Assembly: GCF_900111325.1 (NCBI RefSeq)
Contig: NZ_FOGW01000010.1
Span: forward strand, 54,268-118,267
Source: Lachnobacterium bovis
GTDB lineage: Bacteria; Bacillota; Clostridia; Lachnospirales; Lachnospiraceae
DNA: 64,000 bases
Direction of reading: 5' to 3'
Shown here: one piece after another, positions 8,828 through 17,870 of the stretch
Position numbering within the stretch: position 1 is the stretch's first letter
Layout of the letters: each line of letters begins with the position of its first letter
Notes under the pieces: model-generated
The model's database searches: none
Told to the model about the DNA's origin: nothing
Seen by the model: only the letters and a program-made list of their open reading frames with translations
Position numbers and translations under genes: made by a program

Positions 8828-9604
8828 ATGGCGATTTATAAAGAAGAAGCGATAGTGCTATCAAATGAAAAGCTAAGTGAAGGTGTTTACAGTATTGTTT
8901 TAAAAACAAAGGATATTGCAAAAGAAGCAATAGCAGGACAATTTATTTCGGTTTATTGCAATGATTCTAGTAGAATTTTGCCTAGACCAATAAGTTTATG
9001 TGAAATTGATAAAAAAGAAAATACAATCAGGGTTGTTTTTAGAACAGTAGGAAAAGGAACAAATGAGTTCGCAAAGTATGAACCTAATACAAAAGTTACA
9101 GTTTTAGGTCCACTTGGCAATGGATATGATTTATCTAAACAATATGATAATGTTCTTGTAATCGGTGGAGGAATCGGTATCCCACCAATGTTACAATTAG
9201 CAAAGAATATACAAGGGAAAAAACAAATTGTAGTTGGTTATAGAAGTAAAAATGATATGTTTCTTTATGAAGAACTTCAGAAAGAGGCTGAAGTATTTGT
9301 TGCAACAGATGATGGAAGTTATCAGACAAATGGAACAGTCATTGATGCTATTAAAGAAAACAAATTAAAGGCAGATGCTGTAATGGCGTGTGGTCCTATG
9401 CCTATGTTAAAGGCTTTAAAAGAATATTGCCAAAAAAATGAAATGGATTGCTTTATTTCGTTAGAAGAGCGTATGGCATGTGGAATTGGAGCTTGTTTAG
9501 GATGTGTAACTAAAACTAAGAAAAAAGATCATCATTCGAAAGTTCACAATGCAAGAATATGTACAGAAGGACCTGTTTTTGATGCAAGGGAGGTAGAAAT
9601 CTAA
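8828..9604 (+). CDS. pyrK: Dihydroorotate dehydrogenase B, electron-transfer subunit
   Basis: PyrK is the FAD and [2Fe-2S] subunit that passes electrons from dihydroorotate (oxidised by PyrD) to NAD+. The 258-residue protein has the flavin-binding RPISLCEI near residue 56, the NAD-binding VIGGGIGIPP near residue 112, CGPMPMLKAL near residue 188 and the cysteine cluster MACGIGACLGC plus a later cysteine in ARICTEGP. Its stop codon shares one base with the pyrD start (TAATG), implying translational coupling and equal amounts of both subunits. Confidence 0.96.
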   Translation: MAIYKEEAIVLSNEKLSEGVYSIVLKTKDIAKEAIAGQFISVYCNDSSRILPRPISLCEIDKKENTIRVVFRTVGKGTNEFAKYEPNTKVTVLGPLGNGYDLSKQYDNVLVIGGGIGIPPMLQLAKNIQGKKQIVVGYRSKNDMFLYEELQKEAEVFVATDDGSYQTNGTVIDAIKENKLKADAVMACGPMPMLKALKEYCQKNEMDCFISLEERMACGIGACLGCVTKTKKKDHHSKVHNARICTEGPVFDAREVEI

Positions 9605-10512
9605 TGAATACTTGTGTTAATTTTTGTGGAATTAATTTTAAAAATCCTGTAATTACTGCATCAGGAACATTTGGATCTGGTCAAGAATATTCACAATTTG
9701 TTGATTTAAATCGACTAGGTGGAGTTGTTACTAAAGGTGTTGCAAATTTACCTTGGAAAGGTAATCCTACACCTAGAGTGGCAGAAGTTTATGGAGGAAT
9801 GCTTAATGCAGTAGGACTTCAGAATCCAGGAATTGATACATTTTGTAAGAGAGATATTCCGTTTTTGCAAAATTACGATACAAATATAATTGTTAATGTA
9901 TGTGGACATACAACAGAAGAATATTTAGAAGTGGTTGAAAGATTAGCCAGTGAAAATGTTGATATGTTAGAAATTAATATTTCGTGTCCAAATGTAAAAG
10001 AGGGTGGAATAGCTTTTGGTCAAGATCCTAAAGCTGTATTTGATATAACACAACAAATAAAAAAAATCGCAAAACAGCCAATTATAATGAAACTTTCACC
10101 AAATGTAACGGACATAAAAGAGATGGCAAAAGCTGCAGAGGCAGGAGGAGCAGATGCAGTTTCATTGATTAATACTATTACAGGTATGAAAATCGATATA
10201 AATAGAAGAAGTTTCGTATTGGCAAATAAAACAGGTGGAATGAGTGGTCCAGCAATTCATCCGGTTGCTGTTCGAATGGTTTATGAGACAGCATCTGCTG
10301 TAAATATTCCAATTATTGGAATGGGCGGTATTGTAAATTATGAAGATGCAATAGAAATGATTTTGGCAGGAGCCTCATTGGTATCTGTCGGTACAGCAAA
10401 CTTTATGGATCCGCAGTCAACTATAAAAATTGTAGAGGGTATAGAAGATTACATGAGAAGATATAATGTATCTGATATCAAAGAATTAGTTGGTGCAGTT
10501 CACGAGAGATAA
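9604..10512 (+). CDS. pyrD: Dihydroorotate dehydrogenase B, catalytic subunit
   Basis: PyrD is the FMN-containing subunit that oxidises dihydroorotate to orotate. The 302-residue protein begins with the class 1B pattern CGINFKNPVITASGTFG. The catalytic cysteine is in NISCPNVKEGG near residue 130, and the FMN-phosphate site is in GMGGIVN and VGTANF. PyrK is encoded immediately upstream, as expected for the heterotetrameric NAD-linked enzyme. pyrB and pyrE are not in this window. Confidence 0.97.
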   Translation: MNTCVNFCGINFKNPVITASGTFGSGQEYSQFVDLNRLGGVVTKGVANLPWKGNPTPRVAEVYGGMLNAVGLQNPGIDTFCKRDIPFLQNYDTNIIVNVCGHTTEEYLEVVERLASENVDMLEINISCPNVKEGGIAFGQDPKAVFDITQQIKKIAKQPIIMKLSPNVTDIKEMAKAAEAGGADAVSLINTITGMKIDINRRSFVLANKTGGMSGPAIHPVAVRMVYETASAVNIPIIGMGGIVNYEDAIEMILAGASLVSVGTANFMDPQSTIKIVEGIEDYMRRYNVSDIKELVGAVHER

Positions 10513-10544
10513 ATTAAATATTAAGTCTATACTATAATAGTTAA

Positions 10545-10613
10545 AGCTCTAATTTGACTTAAAGTGTAATTGTGGAAATACTTTTACTCTAAAGGTTAAA
10601 TTAGAGTTTTTTT
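10545..10613 (+). terminator. Intrinsic terminator of pyrF-pyrK-pyrD
   Basis: CTCTAATTTGAC pairs with GTTAAATTAGAG (one G-U) around a longer internal loop and is followed by seven T residues. Confidence 0.85.
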
Positions 10614-10736
10614 GTTTTTTATAGGAAATATACAAGAGGAAAATAATAGAAAAATAACATAAAGAAAATTTAAGGTTAAGTCTATCTAACAATGTGTTAA
10701 ACTAAAGGTATAAAATCGGAAAGGTGAGATGAAATA

Positions 10737-11975
10737 ATGAAGAAAAGTATTGGGAGCTTTACGAAAAAACAGATAATAGCGCTTGTTTTATTGGCGCTTG
10801 TGTTTTTGGTCATTGCTATTATTTGTACGATATTATTAAGACATTCTTCGGGGAAAAAAGATAAAGTTTATGTACAAAGAGTATCTGATATACTTAGTGA
10901 GCAATCAACTGGTTCGAACAAGTACATGGGAATTATTGAATCTGAAGGAAATAAGGAAATTGAAAAAGATGCAGATAGAAAGATTCAAGAAGTTTTTGTG
11001 CATGAAGGTGATGAGGTCTTAGTTGGAACTAAATTGTTTGCTTATGATGTTGAAGAAGCAAAAAATGCAATTGAAGCAGCAAAAATTGAAATAGAAAGTA
11101 GTAATAATTCGATTGCAGATTACAATGATAATATTAATAAATTAGAAGAAGAATTAAAAACAGCAGATGAAGAACGTCAAAAATTTATTGATTCCGAGAT
11201 TAAAGAAACAAAAATTAATATAAGAGATGCACAGTTAAATATTAATTTAAAAAAATCAGAAATAGAAAAAAATCAAAAAATAGTAGACAATGGAACTGTA
11301 GTGAGTACGGTCACTGGAGTTGTCAAAACAATAAATAAAGATGATAAAAATTCTCAAGGAAATACAGAACCATTTATTGTTATTTATCAGAACGATAAAT
11401 ATAAAGTTAAAGGTTTAGTGGAAGAAGAAACTGCGAGAAATTTAAAAAAAGATCAAGAAGTGGTGATTCGTTCTCGCATAAATGAAGATGATGTTTGTAA
11501 AGGAAAAATAACAGAAGTGTCATTGGATAAAAAAGTAGATAGTCCCGCTTCAGACATGGGGCAAGAGGGTCAACAAAATGAAAGTTCATCTAAATATCCA
11601 TTTTATGTTGAGCTTGAAGGCGAAAATAATTTTTTATTAGGAGAACATGTATATATAGATACTGATTTGAGCTCCTTAAATAAAAAGAAAGGCTTATGGC
11701 TTGATTCTAGTTATGTAGTAAATGATGATAAACCTTATGTTTGGGTTGAAAGTAAAAATAAAACTTTAGAAAAAAGAAATATTAAAATAAGTAAACTTGA
11801 TGAAGCATCAAATAAGTATAAAGTTTTATCAGGTTTAAAAAAGAGCGATTATATAGCGAGTGATATACCTGGAGCATACGAAGGAATATCTACAGTTCGA
11901 GATCAATCAAAGGTTGATTATAAATCGCCTTTGTATAGGAAAAATTCAAATAGAGCAAATCCAATAGGTACATAA
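10737..11975 (+). CDS. HlyD/MacA-type membrane-fusion (adaptor) protein, first copy
   Basis: This is the adaptor subunit of a MacAB-like ABC export system; in Gram-positives such proteins are thought to sit outside the membrane and shape the transporter's external part. The 412-residue protein has one N-terminal membrane segment (about residues 12-33). It also has a lipoyl-like half-motif (VFVHEGDEVLVGTKLFAYD), a charged coiled-coil hairpin (about 100-185), the second lipoyl half (VSTVTGVVKTINKD) and beta-barrel domains. AAGGTGAG precedes the ATG. It is followed 13 bases later by the ATPase gene. The transported substrate is unknown. Confidence 0.85.
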   Translation: MKKSIGSFTKKQIIALVLLALVFLVIAIICTILLRHSSGKKDKVYVQRVSDILSEQSTGSNKYMGIIESEGNKEIEKDADRKIQEVFVHEGDEVLVGTKLFAYDVEEAKNAIEAAKIEIESSNNSIADYNDNINKLEEELKTADEERQKFIDSEIKETKINIRDAQLNINLKKSEIEKNQKIVDNGTVVSTVTGVVKTINKDDKNSQGNTEPFIVIYQNDKYKVKGLVEEETARNLKKDQEVVIRSRINEDDVCKGKITEVSLDKKVDSPASDMGQEGQQNESSSKYPFYVELEGENNFLLGEHVYIDTDLSSLNKKKGLWLDSSYVVNDDKPYVWVESKNKTLEKRNIKISKLDEASNKYKVLSGLKKSDYIASDIPGAYEGISTVRDQSKVDYKSPLYRKNSNRANPIGT

Positions 11976-11988
11976 AAAGGAGAATAAG

Positions 11989-12687
11989 ATGTTAGTTGAA
12001 TTAAAAAGTATTTATAAAGATTACTATGGAGATAAACAGCTTGTTGTACCTGTTTTAAAAGATATAAATATTGAAGTTGCAGAAGGTGAATATATAGCAA
12101 TAATGGGGCCTTCAGGTTCAGGAAAGTCTACGCTTATGAATATAATTGGCTGTTTAGATCATCCTACAAAGGGTGAGTATAAATTAGATGATGAAAATGT
12201 TTTGGAATTAAAAGATAAAGATTTATCGCAAATTCGATTAAATAGTATAGGATTTGTTTTTCAACAATTTCAGTTGTTGCCAAGACAAACTGCATTATAT
12301 AATGTTTCTTTACCTTTAATATATGCAAAAGTTAGTAAAAAAGAAAGAAATAAAAGAGCTTTTGAGGCGTTAAAAAAGGTAGGAATAGAGGATAGAAGCT
12401 CTTTTAAACCAACCCAATTATCAGGAGGTCAAAAACAAAGAGTTGCTATAGCTAGAGCAATGGTAAATAATCCTAAATTGATACTAGCAGACGAGCCAAC
12501 TGGGGCATTAGATTCAAAATCAGGCAAGCAGGTAATGGAACTTTTTGAAAAGTTAAACAAAGAAGGTGTGACAATTATTATGATTACACATGACGAAAAT
12601 GTTGCAAAATATGCTAACCGAATTTTGTATATAATTGATGGAAGGCTATACGATTCAAAGGAGGAGGCGATTGCTCATGCACAATAA
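11989..12687 (+). CDS. MacB/LolD-type ABC transporter ATPase
   Basis: This is the ATPase subunit powering the neighbouring FtsX-like permease. The 232-residue protein is a complete nucleotide-binding domain: Walker A GPSGSGKST (about residues 40-48), Q-loop VFQQFQLLP, signature LSGGQKQR, Walker B LILADEPTGALD and switch histidine ITHDENVA. AAGGAGAATAAG precedes the ATG. Its 3' end overlaps the next adaptor gene by 11 bases, and AAAGGAGGAGG inside its last codons serves as that gene's ribosome site. Confidence 0.95.
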   Translation: MLVELKSIYKDYYGDKQLVVPVLKDINIEVAEGEYIAIMGPSGSGKSTLMNIIGCLDHPTKGEYKLDDENVLELKDKDLSQIRLNSIGFVFQQFQLLPRQTALYNVSLPLIYAKVSKKERNKRAFEALKKVGIEDRSSFKPTQLSGGQKQRVAIARAMVNNPKLILADEPTGALDSKSGKQVMELFEKLNKEGVTIIMITHDENVAKYANRILYIIDGRLYDSKEEAIAHAQ

Positions 12688-14041
12688 AGTAAAGACAGGA
12701 ATAATCGCTTTGATATCTATAATAGGTATTGTTGGTGTAATATTAGGAATAATATATGGAGTATCTTTTTACCAAAAAAGTAAAATGCATGCTGATGTCA
12801 GAGAAGTATCTAATCTTAACATGGGCTATAATAATGGCGAGCTAACAAGTGAGGGATATGTTACATCTGATAAATCACAAAGTGTCATGTTAAGTAAGGA
12901 ACAGGTAATAAAAGAAGTGTACGTTCAAAAGGGACAGCAAGTAAAAGCAGGAGATAAACTAATAGCGTTTGATGTTGAGAGTGTTGCTATTGCTATAGAA
13001 AAAGAAAAAGTAGCTCAGTCACTTTTAGATGTAAAAATTCAAAAGGCAAAGGGTGAAATAGAAAGTTTAAAGCGAAATAAAGTAGAAGCTTTTCCAAGCA
13101 ATAAAGTAGATACTCAAAAATATAATAAAGTAGAAGTTTCAAAAGCATCAAACGATATGGAAAGTAATGACTCTGATGATGAAGAAAATGAAAGTAATAT
13201 AGAAAAAGATATTGCTCATGACAAAAATACACAAGATAAATCAGATAATTTGTATGATGAAAAATCGAGTGAGGATGATTCATTAGATAAAAATACACAA
13301 GATAATGATATACCATACAACTCAGATAAAGAAATAGATGAAGCAATTAAAGAGCAGGAAAAAACTATAAAAGGTTACGAAATCGATATGAAAAAATCAC
13401 AATTACACTTGAAACAACTCGAAAAAGAGATTCAAGATGGTGTTGTTTATGCAAAATTTGATGGAGTTGTAAAAAAAGTTGGCAATAAAGAAAAACCTTT
13501 ATCAGATGGAAGTGTTTTTTTGATTATTACAGCAAATGAAGGAATTCATGTAGAGGGATATTTAAGTGAACTTCAAATCAAAAATATAAAAATAGGACAA
13601 AAAGTAGTTGTTTCGTCGTATGATAAGCCAGAAGAAGAATACAAAGCTAAAATTGATAATATAGATAAAAATCCAGCTTCAGAAAAAGAAGAAATATATC
13701 TTGAAGGAAATCCTAACGTTTCAAAGTATAAATTTAGAGCTTTCATTAAAGAATCTAAAGAGTTAAAAGAAGGAGATCCATTGAATTTAGCAATAAAAGT
13801 AGAAGGCAATAACAAAGAAAATAGAATAGTTATTGAGCAAAGCTATGTAAGAACAGATGAAGAAACACCTTATGTTTTTGTTTCAGTTGACGGTCGATTG
13901 CAAAAACGATATGTACAAACCGGAAAGATAATTGAAGGATCTAATATTGAAATTAAATCTGGATTAAAAATGAGTGATAAGATCGCTTTTCCATATGGAA
14001 AAACAATTAGAGAAGGTGTAAAAACAAGAATTGCTAACTAG
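12677..14041 (+). CDS. HlyD/MacA-type membrane-fusion protein, second copy with repeat-rich insert
   Basis: This is the second adaptor in the same export operon. I start at ATG 12677, which follows GGAGGAGG within the ATPase gene; an upstream frame extension to 12635 has no ribosome site. The product is about 454 residues with an N-terminal membrane segment (about residues 5-30). It has a lipoyl half-motif (EVYVQKGQQVKAGDKLIAFD) and a long hydrophilic region (about 130-230) rich in Asp, Glu, Ser, Asn and Lys. The second lipoyl half (YAKFDGVVKKVG) and beta-barrel segments follow. The hydrophilic region contains imperfect repeats (DKNTQD twice, NKV(E/D) three times), unlike the first adaptor. 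Confidence 0.82.
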   Translation: MHNKVKTGIIALISIIGIVGVILGIIYGVSFYQKSKMHADVREVSNLNMGYNNGELTSEGYVTSDKSQSVMLSKEQVIKEVYVQKGQQVKAGDKLIAFDVESVAIAIEKEKVAQSLLDVKIQKAKGEIESLKRNKVEAFPSNKVDTQKYNKVEVSKASNDMESNDSDDEENESNIEKDIAHDKNTQDKSDNLYDEKSSEDDSLDKNTQDNDIPYNSDKEIDEAIKEQEKTIKGYEIDMKKSQLHLKQLEKEIQDGVVYAKFDGVVKKVGNKEKPLSDGSVFLIITANEGIHVEGYLSELQIKNIKIGQKVVVSSYDKPEEEYKAKIDNIDKNPASEKEEIYLEGNPNVSKYKFRAFIKESKELKEGDPLNLAIKVEGNNKENRIVIEQSYVRTDEETPYVFVSVDGRLQKRYVQTGKIIEGSNIEIKSGLKMSDKIAFPYGKTIREGVKTRIAN

Positions 14042-14083
14042 TAGTAATTAACAGGAAAAAAATTAGAAAAAGGAGGGAGAAAT

Positions 14084-15337
14084 TTGCTAGAAAATATTAG
14101 ACTATCTTTTTCGGGGATTTTGTCACATAAAATGCGATCATTTTTAACAATGTTAGGAATAATAATTGGTATTGCAGCAATTATTGTCATTGTATCTACT
14201 ATAGAAGGTGCAAATAAGCAGATAGAAAAAAATCTAATTGGTTCAGGTAATAACAATGTTTCTGTTGAAATTTCAAAGGGAGATGATTCGGTTGATTTTG
14301 CATTTGAGGCAATACCTGAAGGTCTTAATGATTTAGAAGAAAATCAGATAAGTGAACTTAGAAATATAAAACATGTAAAAAAAGTAGCAACTTATAAAAA
14401 AAGAAATGAATATGAGGGTGTATTTTATAAAGATAATCCATTAGGGAACGGTAATGTATTAGGAGTTTCAAAAAATTATTTAGAAACTTGCGATTTAATA
14501 ATAAAAAAAGGAAGAATTTTTTCAAAAAATGATTTTAACAAATATCGTAAAGTTGTTATATTAGATACAACAGCAGAGAAAGTTCTTTTTCAAGGTGAAA
14601 GTTCAATAGGAAAGACTATTGAAATAAAAAAAGAACCCTACACTGTAATTGGAATTGTGAAAGATAAAAAGGAATTTAAACCAGTAATTAATAGTGTAGA
14701 CGATTATTATACATATTATGCTAATAAAGTTTCTAGGATTTTTATACCTAATACAACTTGGCAAATTCCGTATCAGTATGATGAACCAAGTAATGTTGTT
14801 TTAAAAGTTGATAAAACATCAAATTTAACATCGGTTGGTAAGCTTGCTGCTAAAAAATTAAATAATAATATAACAGCAAACGATACTTCGATTAAATATA
14901 AAGCACAAAATTTACTTGAGCAAGCAAAAAAAATACAAGAATTAGAAGAATCAACAAATATGATGTTAATATGGATAGCAGGTATTTCGCTATTAGTTGG
15001 TGGAATTGGTGTTATGAATATCATGCTTGTTTCAGTAACAGAAAGAACTAGTGAGATTGGCCTAAAAAAAGCAATTGGAGCGAAGAAAATTACAATATTA
15101 GGACAATTTTTGACAGAGTCAGTCGTTTTAACAAGTATAGGTGGAATTATGGGTGTTCTTGCTGGAATTGGATTAGCAGAAGTAGTATCTAAAATTAATA
15201 AGCTACCAATACAAATAGACGTTATTTCTGCCATTGTTGCGGTTGCGTTTTCTATGGTAATTGGAATTATTTTTGGAATTATTCCATCATATAAAGCAGC
15301 AAAATTAGAACCAATTGAGGCTTTGAGAAGAGAATAG
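14084..15337 (+). CDS. MacB/FtsX-type ABC transporter permease
   Basis: This is the membrane subunit of the export system. The 417-residue protein has the typical MacB layout: one N-terminal membrane helix after LSHKMRSFLTMLGIIIG, a large extracytoplasmic MacB-PCD domain (about residues 45-270), and three C-terminal helices. The FtsX signature IGLKKAIGAKK lies near residue 325, and it ends with PIEALRRE. The start is a TTG 6 bases after AAGGAGGGAGA; no in-frame ATG fits. With the upstream genes it completes adaptor-ATPase-adaptor-permease, probably for a peptide or a lipophilic drug, though nothing here fixes the substrate. Confidence 0.92.
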   Translation: MLENIRLSFSGILSHKMRSFLTMLGIIIGIAAIIVIVSTIEGANKQIEKNLIGSGNNNVSVEISKGDDSVDFAFEAIPEGLNDLEENQISELRNIKHVKKVATYKKRNEYEGVFYKDNPLGNGNVLGVSKNYLETCDLIIKKGRIFSKNDFNKYRKVVILDTTAEKVLFQGESSIGKTIEIKKEPYTVIGIVKDKKEFKPVINSVDDYYTYYANKVSRIFIPNTTWQIPYQYDEPSNVVLKVDKTSNLTSVGKLAAKKLNNNITANDTSIKYKAQNLLEQAKKIQELEESTNMMLIWIAGISLLVGGIGVMNIMLVSVTERTSEIGLKKAIGAKKITILGQFLTESVVLTSIGGIMGVLAGIGLAEVVSKINKLPIQIDVISAIVAVAFSMVIGIIFGIIPSYKAAKLEPIEALRRE

Positions 15338-15505
15338 GATAAAATGCCTAAAATAAAGCGTGCTGCATCTCTTGATTTTTGTTGAAAATTACAAAATAAT
15401 CATTAAAAATTGTATTTATATTAGTACATTACTAGAAAAATATATTGATTTGTTGTAAAATATAGTTGATATGGTTGAATTTTTAACAAACATAAGGGAG
15501 AAGAT

Positions 15506-16960
15506 ATGTACGCAGACGAAAATGTAATTAAAATTAAACATGCGGTTTTGTATGAGGTTGCAAAACATGCATTTAAAGGTGATTTAGAGGAACGTAGAGA
15601 CAGCATACCGTTTGATTTGATACCTGGACCTCAGGCACAATTTCGATGCTGTATTTACAAGGAAAGGGAAATTATCAGACAACGTGTGAGATTGGCTGAA
15701 GGAAAGTCAGCTGGAACAGATGATAATCCTAATTTGATTCAGGTTATTCATGCAGCTTGTGAAGACTGTCCTATTTCAAGTTACACAGTAACTGATAACT
15801 GTCAAAATTGTTTAGGAAAGGCTTGTATTAATGCTTGTAAATTTGGTGCAATTGAACCAGGAGCTACAAGATCGCACATTGATTCCACAAAATGTAAAGA
15901 GTGTGGTATGTGTGCTAAAGCATGTCCTTATAATGCGATTGCGCATGTTAAGAGACCATGTAAATTTAGTTGCCCAGTGGATGCAATTACATACGATGAG
16001 TATGGAATCTCAGTAATTGATGATAAAAAATGTATCAGATGTGGTAAATGTATCCATAGCTGTCCATTCGGTGCAATTGGTTCTAAAACATCTATTGTAC
16101 AAGTTATAGAAGCTATTAAAGCAGAAGGCAAAAAAGTTTATGCAATGGCCGCACCAGCAACTGAAGGTCAATTTGGGGAAAAAATTACAATGAATAGCTG
16201 GAAAAAAGCTATGAAGGAAGTTGGATTTGACGATTTCGTTGAAGTTGGATTAGGTGGCGATATGACAGCTGCTTATGAAGCAGAAGAGTGGGCAGAAGCA
16301 TATAAAGATGGTAAAAAGAAAGTAACTTCATGCTGTCCAGCATTTGTTAATATGGTTCGTAAACATTATCCTGAAATTGCTGATGCCATTTCAACTACCG
16401 TATCACCTATGGCGGCAATATCAAGATTATTAAAGGCAAAAGAACCAGATTGTGTAACAGTATTTATTGGACCATGTATTGCAAAAAAATCAGAAGCAGC
16501 AGAACAAGGAATTGAGAACAATGCTGATTATGTTTTAACATATTCGGAAATACGTGCAATTATGAAAGCAAAAGGTGTAGCATTAGAGCCAGATGAAGAA
16601 TGTAAATATCAAGAGTCATCAATTTATGGCAAACGTTTTGCTAATTCAGGCGGTGTTACAGAAGCAGTGCTACAGAGCTTGCGCGAGAGTGATGATGAAA
16701 TTGCAGCAACAGTTTGCAAGGCAAACGGTGCAGCAGAATGTAAGAAAGCATTATTGCTCATGAAAGTCGGAAAATTACCAGAAGATTTCATTGAAGGTAT
16801 GGTATGTGAAGGTGGTTGCGTAGGTGGACCAAGCTCATTTGCAGATCAAATTAAGACAAGAAAACAAAGAGAAAACTTATTAGCTAAGGCTGATGATAGA
16901 AATATTCATGAAAATTTAAAGAATTACGATATGGATTCATTCTCAATGCACAGAGAGTAG
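15506..16960 (+). CDS. [FeFe] hydrogenase, group-B-like, with ferredoxin-type clusters
   Basis: This enzyme produces or consumes H2 with ferredoxin as the likely partner. The 484-residue protein has an N-terminal domain with several [4Fe-4S] motifs (CQNCLGKACINAC; CKECGMCAKACPY; CIRCGKCIHSCPF). The H-cluster domain follows, with L1 TSCCPAFVNM (near residue 273), L2 FIGPCIAKKSE (near 323) and L3 CEGGCVGGPSSF (near 434). TSCCPAF and GPCxAKK, in place of TSCSPGW and MPCxxKxxE, point to the group B branch common in Clostridia. No maturation genes (hydE/F/G) are nearby. AAGGGAG precedes the ATG. It appears monocistronic, closed by the hairpin at 17103. Confidence 0.9.
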   Translation: MYADENVIKIKHAVLYEVAKHAFKGDLEERRDSIPFDLIPGPQAQFRCCIYKEREIIRQRVRLAEGKSAGTDDNPNLIQVIHAACEDCPISSYTVTDNCQNCLGKACINACKFGAIEPGATRSHIDSTKCKECGMCAKACPYNAIAHVKRPCKFSCPVDAITYDEYGISVIDDKKCIRCGKCIHSCPFGAIGSKTSIVQVIEAIKAEGKKVYAMAAPATEGQFGEKITMNSWKKAMKEVGFDDFVEVGLGGDMTAAYEAEEWAEAYKDGKKKVTSCCPAFVNMVRKHYPEIADAISTTVSPMAAISRLLKAKEPDCVTVFIGPCIAKKSEAAEQGIENNADYVLTYSEIRAIMKAKGVALEPDEECKYQESSIYGKRFANSGGVTEAVLQSLRESDDEIAATVCKANGAAECKKALLLMKVGKLPEDFIEGMVCEGGCVGGPSSFADQIKTRKQRENLLAKADDRNIHENLKNYDMDSFSMHRE

Positions 16961-17102
16961 AGTGTAGAGGATGTAAAAGTTAAAAGAAAATATAATAAAA
17001 AGAGAGTATAGGTGATTTTTACAGTGTATGTAAAGATTCACTTGTATATAATAATTTTCTATTTTTTATAAGAAGAGATTCTTTAAAAAAGTTTTAGGTT
17101 CA

Positions 17103-17149
17103 TAAAAGTTGGAATGGTAAAGAATATCGTTCCAACTTTTATTTTTTTA
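17103..17149 (+). terminator. Intrinsic terminator downstream of the hydrogenase
   Basis: TAAAAGTTGGAA and TTCCAACTTTTA are perfect complements, followed by seven T residues. A weaker hairpin (GTGATTTTTACA / TGTAAAGATTCAC) lies earlier in the gap at 17013-17044. Confidence 0.85.
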
Positions 17150-17168
17150 TATCTAAGGCTTACATTAT

Positions 17169-17270
17169 CTTTAAGATGTGCATTAAATATTTAAAAATAA
17201 AAAAGACGCAATCTCTGAGTATAAAGACGACGACTTTAAGATGTGTATTAAATATTTAAAAATAAAAAAG
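17169..17270. repeat. 37-bp direct repeat, two copies
   Basis: Copies at 17169-17205 and 17234-17270 differ at one base (C/T) and are separated by 28 bases. They begin CTTTAAGATGTG and end in an A-rich stretch. They lie in the non-coding gap between the hydrogenase and csp terminators, and no ORF is present. The remainder of 16961-17480 is A/T-rich without genes. Confidence 0.85.
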
Positions 17271-17271
17271 T

Positions 17272-17303
17272 AAAAGACCCTGCAAAATTGCAAGGTCTCT
17301 TAC
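17272..17303 (-). terminator. Intrinsic terminator of the cold-shock gene (minus strand)
   Basis: On the minus strand AGACCTTGCA pairs with TGCAGGGTCT (one G-U) and is followed by a T-rich tract. It lies downstream of the csp gene. Confidence 0.8.
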
Positions 17304-17480
17304 CCCCTTCTTAATCATGTCCTTATATCATATTCCCCCAATAAATAATCCAATTTATATAAAAAGAATAGGTACAAAAAACTATTGATTATCGTCGTGT
17401 GTAATTAAATAAAAAATTTTAAACATGTGTTTTAAAAATTATAGTGTTAATATAAAAGAAAAAATGAAAAAATAAATTAA

Positions 17481-17684
17481 TTATTTAACTACAGTAACAT
17501 TGGTAGCTTGTGGTCCTTTTGCACCATCAGCGATTTCAAATTCTACTGAAGCTCCCTCTTCAAGAGATTTGAATCCTTCCATATTAAGTCCTGAGTAGTG
17601 CACGAATACATCATGACCGTCTTCGGCTGTGATAAATCCGTAACCTTTCTGATTATTAAACCATTTAACTGTACCTTTGTTCAT
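17481..17684 (-). CDS. csp: Cold-shock protein (CspA family)
   Basis: This small OB-fold RNA chaperone melts RNA structure at low temperature or in rapid growth. The 67-residue protein carries the invariant GTVKWFNNQKGYGFI (RNP1 within KGYGFI) and DVFVHYS (RNP2), and ends ATNVTVVK. GGAGG lies 9 bases before the ATG. It is monocistronic on the minus strand. Its upstream region (17685-17870) could form a 5' UTR thermosensor, but I see no specific structure. Confidence 0.97.
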   Translation of the reverse strand: MNKGTVKWFNNQKGYGFITAEDGHDVFVHYSGLNMEGFKSLEEGASVEFEIADGAKGPQATNVTVVK

Positions 17685-17870
17685 CTTATAATACCTCCAA
17701 TATATAATGTTGCTTCTGCAACTGATTTTAGAATATCATAAGTATTTCGAAAAGTAAAGTAATATCATGAAAAAAAACAACTATTTTCAAAAATTATCAA
17801 AAATATCTAAATTGCAAAGAATTTTTTGTATATTATAACTCTTGAAAAAATATCTCAGATATGTTCGTAT

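Noticed and set aside
14773..15234. 153-codon minus-strand open frame
   Set aside because: It lies antisense within the MacB-type permease gene and reflects that gene's hydrophobic coding bias.
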